From Pisaster brevispinus (lineage: Eukaryota; Echinodermata; Asteroidea; Forcipulatida; Asteriidae), in NCBI GenBank assembly GCA_023634235.1, contig JAMKCF010000019.1, positions 12,293,684 through 12,357,683 on the forward strand: 64,000 nt of DNA, read 5' to 3'. Under the pieces are notes generated by a model, which saw only the letters and a list, made by a program, of their open reading frames with translations, did no database searches and had not been told where the DNA came from. The first letter of the stretch is position 1, and every line of letters begins with the position of its first letter. A program made the position numbers and the translations under genes. Positions 18,921-31,287 of this stretch are shown here, piece after piece.

Positions 18921-20325
18921 GTACAAATTTTGTCTCTCTAGCATTTCTAGTTCATGAGTTATTTCCACGCTTAGCACAGTTCTTGTTTCGGACCTTTTTG
19001 TGCCGGCTTTTTCTCGCTGGCGATGACGTAGGCGTGTACTACAGTGGAGTTTCGGGCAGCCCTACTTCCAGGACGCTGGCCTCGCCTACAAAATGGTGAC
19101 CTTGAGGAAACTCACATAAGAGAGAGCCCTCGAGACGGGCTTTCTAATGGTGTACAACTGGTGAAAATCCTGTATTATTCTGAGGGTGATTTGACCGTCC
19201 TTACTTTGTCTTTGTTTCTTTGACAGCTCTGTGTACACAAATCCCATTAGGGATGCTTTTGAGGAGCGTTCGGAGTAGCCCCACCTGCTGGTCATTTCCG
19301 GTATAAAGCTTGCCCCCCGCGACCCTAAAAGTTTGATTTTCGGAAGGAGGGATATCCAAGGCAGAGTCAGGTACAAATTTTGTCTCTCTAGCATTTGTAG
19401 TTCATGAGTTATTTCCACGCTTAGCACAGTTCTTGTTCCGGACCTTTTTGTGCCGTCTTTTTCTCGCTGGCGATGACGTAGGCGTGTACTACAGTGGAGT
19501 TTCGGGCAGCCCTACTTCCAGGACGCTGGCCTCGCCTACAAAATGGTGACCTTGAGGAAACTCACATAAGAGAGAGCCCTCGAGACGGGCTTTCTAATGG
19601 TGTACAACTGGTGAAAATCCTGTATTATTCTGAGGGTGATTTGACCGTCCTTACTTTGTCTTTGTTTCTTTGACAGCTCTGTGTACAAAAATCCCATTAG
19701 GGATGCTTTTGAGGAGCGTTCGGAGTAGCCCCACCTGCTGGTCATTTCCGGTATGAAGCTTGCCCCCCGCGACCCTAAAAGTTTGATTTTCGGAAGCAGG
19801 GATATCCAAGGCAGAGTCAGGTACGAATTTTGTCTCTCTAGCATTTCTAGTTCATGAGTTATTTCCACGCTTAGCACAGTTCTTGTTTCGGACCTTTTTG
19901 TGCCGGCTTTTTCTAGCTGGCGATGACGTAGGCGTGTACTACAGTGGAGTTTCGGGCAGCCCTACTTCCAGGACGCTGGCCTCGCCTACAAAATGGTGAC
20001 CTTGAGGAAACTCAAATAAGAGAGAGCCCTCGAGACGGGCTTTCTAATGGTGTACAACTGGTGAAAATCCTGTATTTTTCTGAGGGTGATTTGACCGTCC
20101 TTACTTTGTCTGTTTCTTTGACAGCTCTGTGTACAAAAATCCCATTAGGGATGCTTTTGAGGTGCGTTCGGAGTAGCCCCACCTGCTGGTCATTTCCGGT
20201 ATGAAGCTTGCCCCCCGCGACCCTAAAAGTTTGATTTTCGGAAGCAGGGATATCCAAGGCAGAGTCAGGTACAAATTTTGTCTCTCTAGCATTTCTAGTT
20301 CATGAGTTATTTCCACGCTTAGCAC

Positions 20326-21981
20326 AGTTCTTGTTTCGGACCTTTTTGTGCCGGCTTTTTCTCACTGGCGATGACGTAGGCGTGTACTACAGTGGAGTTT
20401 CGGGCAGCCCTACTTCCAGGACGCTGGCCTCGCCTACAAAATGGTGACCTTGAGGAAACTCACATAAGAGAGAGCCCTCGAGACGGGCTTTCTAATGGTG
20501 TACAACTGGTGAAAATCCTGTATTATTCTGAGGGTGATTTGACCGTCCTTACTTTGTCTTTGTTTCTTTGACAGCTCTGTGTACAAAAATCCCATTAGGG
20601 ATGCTTTTGAGGAGCGTTCGGAGTAGCCCCACCTGCTGGTCATTTCCGGTATGAAGCTTGCCCCCCGCGACCCTAAAAGTTTGACTTTCGGAAGCAGGGA
20701 TATCCAAGGCAGAGTCAGGTACAAATTTTGTCTCTCTAGCATTTCTAGTTCATGAGTTATTTCCACGCTTAGCACAGTTCTTGTTTCGGACCTTTTTGTG
20801 CCGGCTTTTTCTCGCTGGCGATGACGTAGGCGTGTACTACAGTGGAGTTTCGGGCAGCCCTACTTCCAGGACGCTGGCCTCGCCTACAAAATGGTGACCT
20901 TGAGGAATCTTTTGAGGAGCGTTCGGAGTAGCCCCACCTGCTGGTCATTTCCGATATGAAGCTTGCCCCCCGCGACCCTAAAAGTTTGATTTTCGGAAGC
21001 AGGGATATCCAAGTCAGAGTCAGGTACAAATTTTGTCTCTCTAGCATTTCTAGTTCATGAGTTATTTCCACGCTTAGCACAGTTCTTGTTTCGGACCTTT
21101 TTGTGCCGGCTTTTTCTCGCTGGCGATGACGTAGGCGTGTACTACAGTGGAGTTTCGGGCAGCCCTACTTCCAGGACGCTGGCCTCGCCTACAAAATGGT
21201 GACCTTGAGGAAACTCACATAAGAGAGAGCCCTCGAGACGGGCTTTCTAATGGTGTACAACTGGTGAAAATCCTGTATTATTCTGAGGGTGATTTGACCG
21301 TCCTTACTTTGTCTTTGTTTCTTTGACAGCTCTGTGTACAAAAATCCCATTAGGGATGGTTTTGAGGAGCGTTCGGAGTAGCCCCACCTGCTGGTCATTT
21401 CCGGTATGAAGCTTGCCCCCCGCGACCCTAAAAGTTTGATTTTCGGAAGCAGGGATATCCAAGGCAGAGTCAGGTACGAATTTTGTCTCTCTAGCATTTC
21501 TAGTTCATGAGTTATTTCCACGCTTAGCACAGTTCTTGTTTCGGACCTTTTTGTGCCGGCTCTTTCTCGCTGGCGATGACGTAGGCGTGTACTACAGTGG
21601 AGTTTCGGGCAGCCCTACTTCCAGGACGCTGGCCTCGCCTACAAAATGGTGACCTTGAGGAAACTCACATAAGAGAGAGCCCTCGAGACGGGCATTCTAA
21701 TGGTGTACAACTGGTGAAAATCCTGTATTATTCTGAGGGTGATTTGACCGTCCTTACTTTGTCTTTGTTTCTTTAACAGCTCTGTGTACAAAAAATCCCA
21801 TTAGGGATGCTTTTGAGGAGCGTTCGGAGTAGCCCCACCTGCTGGTCATTTCCGGTATGAAGCTTGCCCCCCGCGACCCTAAAAGTTTGATTTTCGGAAG
21901 CAGGGATATCCAAGGCAGAGTCAGGTACGAATTTTGTCTCTCTAGCATTTCTAGTTCATGGGTTATTTCCACGCTTAGCAC
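20326..21981 (+). repeat. higher-order repeat A, copy 1 (1656 bp, four units)
   Basis: It is made of units of 450, 305, 450 and 451 bp. Diagnostic changes are GACTTTCGG in the first unit, an internal deletion in the second, GGGATGGTTTT in the third and CTTTAACAG in the fourth. All recur 1656 bp later. Confidence 0.85.
20776..21080 (+). repeat. truncated 305-bp unit
   Basis: About 145 bp are missing. The junction reads CCTTGAGGAATCTTTTGAGG, fusing the intron segment CTTGAGGA to the exon segment CTTTTGAGGAG; a shared TTGAGGA at both breakpoints suggests deletion by microhomology, with one extra base. The acceptor region and first part of the exon are removed. Confidence 0.85.
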
Positions 21982-23637
21982 AGTTCTTGTTTCGGACCTT
22001 TTTGTGCCGGCTTTTTCTAGCTGGCGATGACGTAGGCGTGTACTACAGTGGAGTTTCGGGCAGCCCTACTTCCAGGACGCTGGCCTCGCCTACAAAATGG
22101 TGACCTTGAGGAAACTCACATAAGAGAGAGCCCTCGAGACGGGCTTTCTAATGGTGTACAACTGGTGAAAATCCTGTATTATTCTGAGGGTGATTTGACC
22201 GTCCTTACTTTGTCTTTGTTTCTTTGACAGCTCTGTGTACAAAAATCCCATTAGGGATGCTTTTGAGGAGCGTTCGGAGTAGCCCCACCTGCTGGTCGTT
22301 TCCGGTATGAAGCTTGCCCCCCGCGACCCTAAAAGTTTGACTTTCGGAAGCAGGGATATCCAAGGCAGAGTCAGGTACAAATTTTGTCTCTCTAGCATTT
22401 CTAGTTCATGAGTTATTTCCACGCTTAGCACAGTTCTTGTTTCGGACCTTTTTGTGCCGGCTTTTTCTCGCTGGCGATGACGTAGGCGTGTACTACAGTG
22501 GAGTTTCGGGCAGCCCTACTTCCAGGACGCTGGCCTCGCCTACAAAATGGTGACCTTGAGGAATCTTTTGAGGAGCGTTCGGAGTAGCCCCACCTGCTGG
22601 TCATTTCCGATATGAAGCTTGCCCCCCGCGACCCTAAAAGTTTGATTTTCGGAAGCAGGGATATCCAAGTCAGAGTCAGGTACAAATTTTGTCTCTCTAG
22701 CATTTCTAGTTCATGAGTTATTTCCACGCTTAGCACAGTTCTTGTTTCGGACCTTTTTGTGCCGGCTTTTTCTCGCTGGCGATGACGTAGGCGTGTACTA
22801 CAGTGGAGTTTCGGGCAGCCCTACTTCCAGGACGCTGGCCTCGCCTACAAAATGGTGACCTTGAGGAAACTCACATAAGAGAGAGCCCTCGAGACGGGCT
22901 TTCTAATGGTGTACAACTGGTGAAAATCCTGTATTATTCTGAGGGTGATTTGACCGTCCTTACTTTGTCTTTGTTTCTTTGACAGCTCTGTGTACAAAAA
23001 TCCCATTAGGGATGGTTTTGAGGAGCGTTCGGAGTAGCCCCACCTGCTGGTCATTTCCGGTATGAAGCTTGCCCCCCGCGACCCTAAAAGTTTGATTTTC
23101 GGAAGCAGGGATATCCAAGGCAGAGTCAGGTACGAATTTTGTCTCTCTAGCATTTCTAGTTCATGAGTTATTTCCACGCTTAGCACAGTTCTTGTTTCGG
23201 ACCTTTTTGTGCCGGCTCTTTCTCGCTGGCGATGACGTAGGCGTGTACTACAGTGGAGTTTCGGGCAGCCCTACTTCCAGGACGCTGGCCTCGCCTACAA
23301 AATGGTGACCTTGAGGAAACTCACATAAGAGAGAGCCCTCGAGACGGGCATTCTAATGGTGTACAACTGGTGAAAATCCTGTATTATTCTGAGGGTGATT
23401 TGACCGTCCTTACTTTGTCTTTGTTTCTTTAACAGCTCTGTGTACAAAAAATCCCATTAGGGATGCTTTTGAGGAGCGTTCGGAGTAGCCCCACCTGCTG
23501 GTCATTTCCGGTATGAAGCTTGCCCCCCGCGACCCTAAAAGTTTGATTTTCGGAAGCAGGGATATCCAAGGCAGAGTCAGGTACAAATTTTGTCTCTCTA
23601 GCATTTCTAGTTCATGAGTTATTTCCACGCTTAGCAC
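21982..23637 (+). repeat. higher-order repeat A, copy 2 (1656 bp)
   Basis: Direct tandem duplicate of the preceding 1656 bp, including the truncated unit (22432-22736). A few private differences exist, such as GGTCGTTTCC at 22296. Confidence 0.85.
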
Positions 23638-26600
23638 AGTTCTTGTTTCGGACCTTTTTGTGCCGGCTTTTTCTCGCTGGCGATGACGTAGGCGTGTACT
23701 ACAGTGGAGTTTCGGGCAGCCCTACTTCCAGGACGCTGGCCTCGCCTACAAAATGGTGACCAAGAGGAAACTCACATAAGAGAGAGCCCTCGAGACGGGC
23801 TTTCTAATGGTGTACAACTGGTGAAAATCCTGTATTATTCTGAGGGTGATTTGACCGTCCTTACTTTGTCTTTGTTTCTTTGACAGCTCTGTGTACAAAA
23901 AATCCCATTAGGGATGCTTTTGAGGAGCGTTCGGAGTAGCCCCACCTGCTTGTCATTTCCGGTATGAAGCTTGCCCCCCGCGACCCTAAAAGTTTGATTT
24001 TCGGAAGCAGGGATATCCAAGGCAGAGTCAGGTACAAATTTTGTCTCTCTAGCATTTCTAGTTCATGAGTTATTTCCACGCTTAGCACAGTTCTTGTTTC
24101 GGACCTTTTTGTGCCGGCTTTTTCTCGCTGGCGATGACGTAGGCGTGTACTACAGTGGAGTTTCGGGCAGCCCTACTTCCAGGACGCTGGCCTCGCCTAC
24201 AAAATGGTGACCTTGAGGAAACTCACATAAGAGAGAGCCCTCGAGACGGGCTTTCTAATGGTGTACAACTGGTGAAAATCCTGTATTATTCTGAGGGTGA
24301 TTTGACCGTCCTTACTTTGTCTTTGTTTCTTTGACAGCTCTGTGTACAAAAATCCCATTAGGGATGCTTTTGAGGAGCGTTCGGAGTAGCCCCACCTGCT
24401 GGTCATTTTCGGTATGAAGCTTGCCCCCCGCGACCCTAAAAGTTTGATTTTCGGAAGCAGGGATATCCAAGGCAGAGTCAGGTACAAATTTTGTCTCTCT
24501 AGCATTTCTAGTTCATGGGTTATTTCCACGCTTAGCACAGTTCTTGTTTCGGACCTTTTTGTGCCGGCTTTTTCTCGCTGGCGATGACGTAGGCGTGTAC
24601 TACAGTGGAGTTTCGGGCAGCCCTACTTCCAGGACTCTGGCCTCGCCTACAAAATGGTGACCTTGAGGAAACTCACATAAGAGAGAGCCCTGGAGACGGG
24701 CTTTCTAATGGTGTACAACTGGTGAAAATCCTGTATTATTCTGAGGGTGATTTGACCGTCCTTACTTTGTCTTTGTTTCTTTGACAGCTCTGTGTACAAA
24801 AATCCCATTAGGGATGCTTTTGAGGAGCGTTCGGAGTAGCCCCACCTGCTGGTCATTTCCGGTATGAAGCTTGCCCCCCGCGACCCTAAAAGTTTGATTT
24901 TCGGAAGCAGGGATATCCAAGGCAGAGTCAGGTACAAATTTTGTCTCTCTAGCATTTCTAGTTCATGAGTTATTTCCACGCTTAGCACAGTTCTTGTTTC
25001 GGACCTTTTTGTGCCGGCTTTTTCTCGCTGGCGATGACGTAGGCGTGTACTACAGTGGAGTTTCGGGCAGCCCTACTTCCAGGACGCTGGCCTCGCCTAC
25101 AAAATGGTGACCTTGAGGAAACTCACATAAGAGAGAGCCCTCGAGACGGGCTTTCTAATGGTGTACAACTGGTGAAAATCCTGTATTATTCTGAGGGTGA
25201 TTTGACCGTCCTTACTTTGTCTTTGTTTCTTTGACAGCTCTGTGTACAAAAATCCCATTAGGGATGCTTTTGAGGAGCGTTCGGAGTAGCCCCACCTGCT
25301 GGTCATTTCCGGTATGAAGCTTGCCCCCGCGACCCTAAAAGTTTGATTTTCGGAAGCAGGGATATCCAAGGCAGAGTCAGGTACAAATTTTGTCTCTCTA
25401 GCATTTCTAGTTCATGGGTTTTTTCCACGCTTAGCACAGTTCTTGTTTCGGACCTTTTTGTGCCGGCTTTTTCTCGCTGGCGATGACGTAGGCGTGTACT
25501 ACAGTGGAGTTTCGTGCAGCCCTACTTCCAGGACGCTGGCCTCGCCTACAAAATGGTGACCTTGAGGAAACTCACATAAGAGAGAGCCCTCGAGACGGGC
25601 TTTCTAATGGTGTACAACTGGTGAAAATCCTGTATTATTCTGAGGGTGATTTGACCGTCCTTACTTTGTCTTTGTTTCTTTGACAGCTCTGTGTACAAAA
25701 ATCCCATTAGGGATGCTTTTGAGGAGCGTTCGGAGTTGCCCCACCTGCTGGTCATTTCCGGTATGAAGCTTGCCCCCCGCGACCCTTAAAGTTTGATTTT
25801 CGGAAGCAGGGATATCCAAGGCAGAGTCAGGTACAAATTTTGTCTCTCTAGCATTTCTAGTTCATGAGTTATTTCCACGCTTAGCACAGTTCTTGTTTCG
25901 GACCTTTTTGTGCCGGCTTTTTCTCGCTGGCGATGACGTAGGCGTGTACTACAGTGGAGTTTCGGGCAGCCCTACTTCCAGGACGCTGGCCTCGCCTACA
26001 AAATGGTGACCTTGAGGAAACTCACATAAGAGAGAGCCCTCGAGATGGGCTTTCTAATGGTGTACAACTGGTGAAAATCCTGTATTATTCTGAGGGTGAT
26101 TTGACCGTCCTTACTTTGTCTTTGTTTCTTTGACAGCTCTGTGTACAAAAATCCCATTAGGGATGCTTTTGAGGAGCGTTCGGAGTAGCCCCACCTGCTG
26201 GTCATTTCCGGTATGAAGCTTGCCCCCCGCGACCCTAAAAGTTTGATTTTCGGAAGCAGGGATATCCAAGGCAGAGTCAGGTACACATTTTGTCTCTCTA
26301 GCATTTCTAGTTCATGAGTTATTTCCACGCTTAGCACAGTTCTTGTTTCGGACCTTTTTGTGCCGGCTTTTTCTCGCTGGCGATGACGTAGGCGTGTACT
26401 ACAGTGGAGTTTCGGGCAGCCCTACTTCCAGGACGTTGGCCTCGCCTACAAAATGGTGACCTTGAGGAAACTCACATAAGAGAGAGCCCTCGAGACGGGC
26501 TTTCTAATGGTGTACAACTGGTGAAAATCCTGTATTATTCTGAGGGTGATTTGACCGTCCTTACTTTGTCTTCGTTTCTTTGACAGCTCTGTGTACAAAA

Positions 26601-29600
26601 ATCCCATTAGGGATGCTTTTGAGGAGCGTTCGGAGTAGCCCCACCTGCTGGTCATTTCCGGTATGAAGCTTGCCCCCCGCGACCCTAAAAGTTTGATTTT
26701 CGGAAGCAGGGATATCCAAGGCAGAGTCAGGTACAAATTTTGTCTCTCTAGCATTTCTAGTTCATGGGTTTTTTCCACGCTTAGCACAGTTCTTGTTTCG
26801 GACCTTTTTGTGCCGGCTTTTTCTCGCTGGCGATGACGTAGGCGTGTACTACAGTGGAGTTTCGGGCAGCCCTACTTCCAGGACGCTGGCCTCGCCTACA
26901 AAATGGTGACCTTGAGGAAACTCACATAAGAGAGAGCCCTCGAGACGGGCTTTCTAATGGTGTACAACTGGTGAAAATCCTGTATTATTCTGAGGGTGAT
27001 TTGACCGTCCTTACTTTGTCTTTGTTTCTTTGACAGCTCTGTGTACAAAAATCCCATTGTGGATGCTTTTGAGGAGCGTTCGGAGTAGCCCCACCTGCTG
27101 GTCATTTCCGGTATGAAGCTTGCCCCCCGCGACCCTAAAAGTTTGATTTTCGGAAGCAGGGATATCCAAGGCAGAGTCAGGTACAAATTTTGTCTCTCTA
27201 GCATTTCTAGTTCATGAGTTATTTCCACGCTTAGCACAGTTCTTGTTTCGGACCTTTTTGTGCTGGCTTTTTCTCGCTGGCGATGACGTAGGCGTGTACT
27301 ACAGTGAAGTTTCGGGCAGCCCTACTTCCAGGACGCTGGCCTCGCCTACAAAATGGTGACCTTGAGGAAACTCACATAAGTGAGAACCCTCGATACGGGC
27401 TTTCTAATGGTGTACAACTGGTGAAAATCCTGTATTATTCTGAGGGTGATTTGACCGTCCTTACTTTGTCTTTGTTTCTTTGACAGCTCTGTGTACAAAA
27501 ATCCCATTAGGGATGCTTTTGAGGAGCGTTCGGAGTAGCCCCACCTTCTGGTCATTTCCGGTATGAAGCTTGCCCCCCGCGACCCTAAAAGTTTGATTTT
27601 CGGAAGCAGGGATATCCAAGGCAGAGTCAGGTACAAATTTTGTCTCTCTAGCATTTCTAGTTCATGGGTTATTTCCACGCTTAGCACAGTTCTTGTTTCG
27701 GACCTTTTTGTGCCGGCTTTTTCTCGCTGGCGATGACGTAGGCGTGTACTACAGTGGAGTTTCGGGCAGCCCTACTTCCAGGACGCTGGCCTCGCCTACA
27801 AAATGGTGACCTTGTAGAAACTCACATAAGAGAGAGCCCTCGAGACGGGCTTTCTAATGGTGTACAACTGGTGAAAATCCTGTATTATTCTGAGGGTGAT
27901 TTGACCGTCCTTACTTTGTCTTTGTTTCTTTGACAGCTCTGTGTACAAAAATCCCATTAGGGATGCTTTTGAGGAGCGTTCGGAGTAGCCCCACCTGCTG
28001 GTCATTTCCGGTATGAAGCTTGCCCCCCGCGACCCTAAAAGTTTGATTTTCGGAAGCAGGGATATCCAAGGCAGAGTCAGGTACAAATTTTGTCTCTCTA
28101 GCATTTCTAGTTCATGGGTTATTTCCACGCTTAGCACAGTTCTTGTTTCGGACCTTTTTGTGACGGCTTTTTCTCACTGGCGATTACGTAGGCGTGTACT
28201 ACAGTGGAGTTTCGGGCAGCCCTATTTCCAGGACGCTGGCCTCGCCTACAAAATGGTGACCTTGAGGAAACTCACATAAGAGAGAGCCCTCGAGACGGGC
28301 TTTCTAATGGTGTACAACTGGTGAAAATCCTGTATTATTCTGAGGGTGATTTGACCGTCCTTACTTTGTCTTTGTTTCTTTGACAGCTCTGTGTACAAAA
28401 ATCCCATTAGGGATGCTTTTGAGGAGCGTTCGGAGTAGCCCCACCTGCTGGTCATTTCCGGTATGAAGCTTGCCCCCCGCGACCCTAAAAGTTTGATTTT
28501 CGGAAGCAGGGATATCCAAGGCAGAGTCAGGTACAAATTTTGTCTCTCTAGCATTTCTAGTTCATGGGTTATTTCCACGCTTAGCACAGTTCTTGTTTCG
28601 GACCTTTTTGTGCCGGCTTTTTCTCGCTGGCGATGACGTAGGCGTGTACTACAGTGGAGTTTCGGGCAGCCCTACTTCCAGGACGCTGGCCTCGCCTACA
28701 AAATGGTGACCTTGAGGAAACTCACATAAGAGAGAGCCCTCGAGACGGGCTTTCTAATGGTGTACAACTGGTGAAAATCCTGTATTATTCTGAGGGTGAT
28801 TTGACCGTCCTTACTTTGTCTTTGTTTCTTTGACAGCTCTGTGTACAAAAATCCCATTAGGGATGCTTTTGAGGAGCGTTCGGAGTAGCCCCACCTGCTG
28901 GTCATTTCCGGTATGAAGCTTGCCCCCCGCGACCCTAAAAGTTTGATTTTCGGAAGCAGGGATATCCAAGGCAGAGTCAGGTACAAATTTTGTCTCTCTA
29001 GCATTTCTAGTTCATGGGTTATTTCCACGCTTAGCACAGTTCTTGTTTCGGACCTTTTTGTGCCGGCTTTTTCTCGCTGGCGATGACGTAGGCGTGTACT
29101 ACAGTGGAGTTTCGGGCAGCCCTACTTCCAGGACGCTGGCCTCGCCTACAAAATGGTGACCTTGAGGAAACTCACATAAGAGAGAGCCCTCGAGACGGGC
29201 TTTCTAATGGTGTACAACTGGTGAAAATCCTGTATTATTCTGAGGGTGATTTGACCGTCCTTACTTTGTCTTTGTTTCTTTGACAGCTCTGTGTACAAAA
29301 ATCCCATTAGGGATGCTTTTGAGGAGCGTTCGGAGTAGCCCCACCTGCTGGTCATTTCCGGTATGAAGCTTGCCCCCCGCGACCCTAAAAGTTTGATTTT
29401 CGGAAGCAGGGATATCCAAGGCAGAGTCAGGTACAAATTTTGTCTCTCTAGCATTTCTAGTTCATGGGTTATTTCCACGCTTAGCACAGTTCTTGTTTCG
29501 GACCTTTTTGTGCCGGCTTTTTCTCGCTGGCGATGACGTAGGCGTGTACTACAGTGGAGTTTCGGGCAGCCCTACTTCCAGGACGCTGGCCTCGCCTACA

Positions 29601-31287
29601 AAATGGTGACCTTGAGGAAACTCACATAAGAGAGAGCCCTCGAGACGGGCTTTCTAATGGTGTACAACTGGTGAAAATCCTGTATTATTCTGAGGGTGAT
29701 TTGACCGTCCGTACTTTGTCTTTGTTTCTTTGACAGCTCTGTGTACAAAAATCCCATTAGTGATGCTTTTGAGGAGCGTTCGGAGTAGCCCCACCTGCTG
29801 GTCATTTCCGGTATGAAGCTTGCCCCCCGCGACCCTAAAAGTTTGATTTTCGGAAGCAGGGATATCCAAGGCAGAGTCAGGTACAAATTTTGTCTCTCTA
29901 GCATTTCTAGTTCATGGGTTATTTCCACGCTTAGCACAGTTCTTGTTTCGGACCTTTTTGTGCCGGCTTTTTCTCGCTGGCGATGACGTAGGCGTGTACT
30001 ACAGTGGAGTTTCGGGCAGCCCTACTTCCAGGACGCTGGCCTCGCCTACAAAATGGTGACCTTGAGGAAACTCACATAAGAGAGAGCCCTCAAGACGGGC
30101 TTTCTAATGGTGTACAACTGGTGAAAATCCTGTATTATTCTGAGGGTGATTTGACCGTCCTTACTTTGTCTTTGTTTCTTTGACAGCTCTGTGTACAACA
30201 ATCCCATTAGGGATGCTTTTGAGGAGCGTTCGGAGTAGCCCCACCTGCTGGTCATTTCCGGTATGAAGCTTGCCCCCCGCGACCCTAAAAGTTTGATTTT
30301 CGGAAGCAGGGATATCCAAGGCAGAGTCAGATACAAATTTTGTCTCTCTAGCATTTCTAGTTCATGGGTTATTTCCACGCTTAGCACAGTTCTTGTTTCG
30401 GACCTTTTTGTGCCGGCTTTTTCTCGCTGGCGATGACGTAGGCGTGTACTACAGTGGAGTTTCGGGCAGCCCTACTTCCAGGACGCTGGCCTCGCCTACA
30501 AAATGGTGACTTTGAGGAAACTCACATAAGAGAGAGCCCTCGAGACGGGCTTTCTAATGGTGTACAACTGGTGAAAATCCTGTATTATTCTGAGGGTGAT
30601 TTGACCGTCCTTACTTTGTCTTTGTTTCTTTGAAAGCTCTGTGTACAAAAATACCATTAGGGATGCTTTTGAGGAGCGTTCGGAGTAGCCCCACCTGCTG
30701 GTCATTTCCGGTATGAAGCTTGCCCCCCGCGACCCTAAAAGTTTGATTTTCGGAAGCAGGGATATCCAAGGCAGAGTCAGGAACAAATTTTGTCTCTCTA
30801 GCATTTCTAGTTCATGGGTTATTTCCACGCTTAGCACAGTTCTTGTTTCGGACCTTTTTGTGCCGGCTTTTTCTCGCTGGCGATGACGTAGGCGTGTACT
30901 ACAGTGGAGTTTCGGGCAGCCCTACTTCCAGGACGCTGGCCTCGCCTACAAAATGGTGACCTTGAGGAAACTCACATAAGAGAGTGCCCTCGAGACGGGC
31001 TTTCTAATGGTGTACAACTGGTGAAAATCCTGTATTATTCTGAGGGTGATTTGACCGTCCTTACTTTGTCTTTGTTTCTTTGACAGCTCTGTGTACAAAA
31101 ATCCCATTAGGGATGCTTTTGAGGAGCGTTCGGAGTAGCCCCACCTGCTGGTCATTTCCGGTATGAAGCTTGCCCCCCGCGACCCTAAAAGTTTGATTTT
31201 CGGAAGCAGGGATATCCAAGGCAGAGTCAGGTACAAATTTTGTCTCTCTAGCATTTCTAGTTCATGGGTTATTTCCACGCTTAGCAC

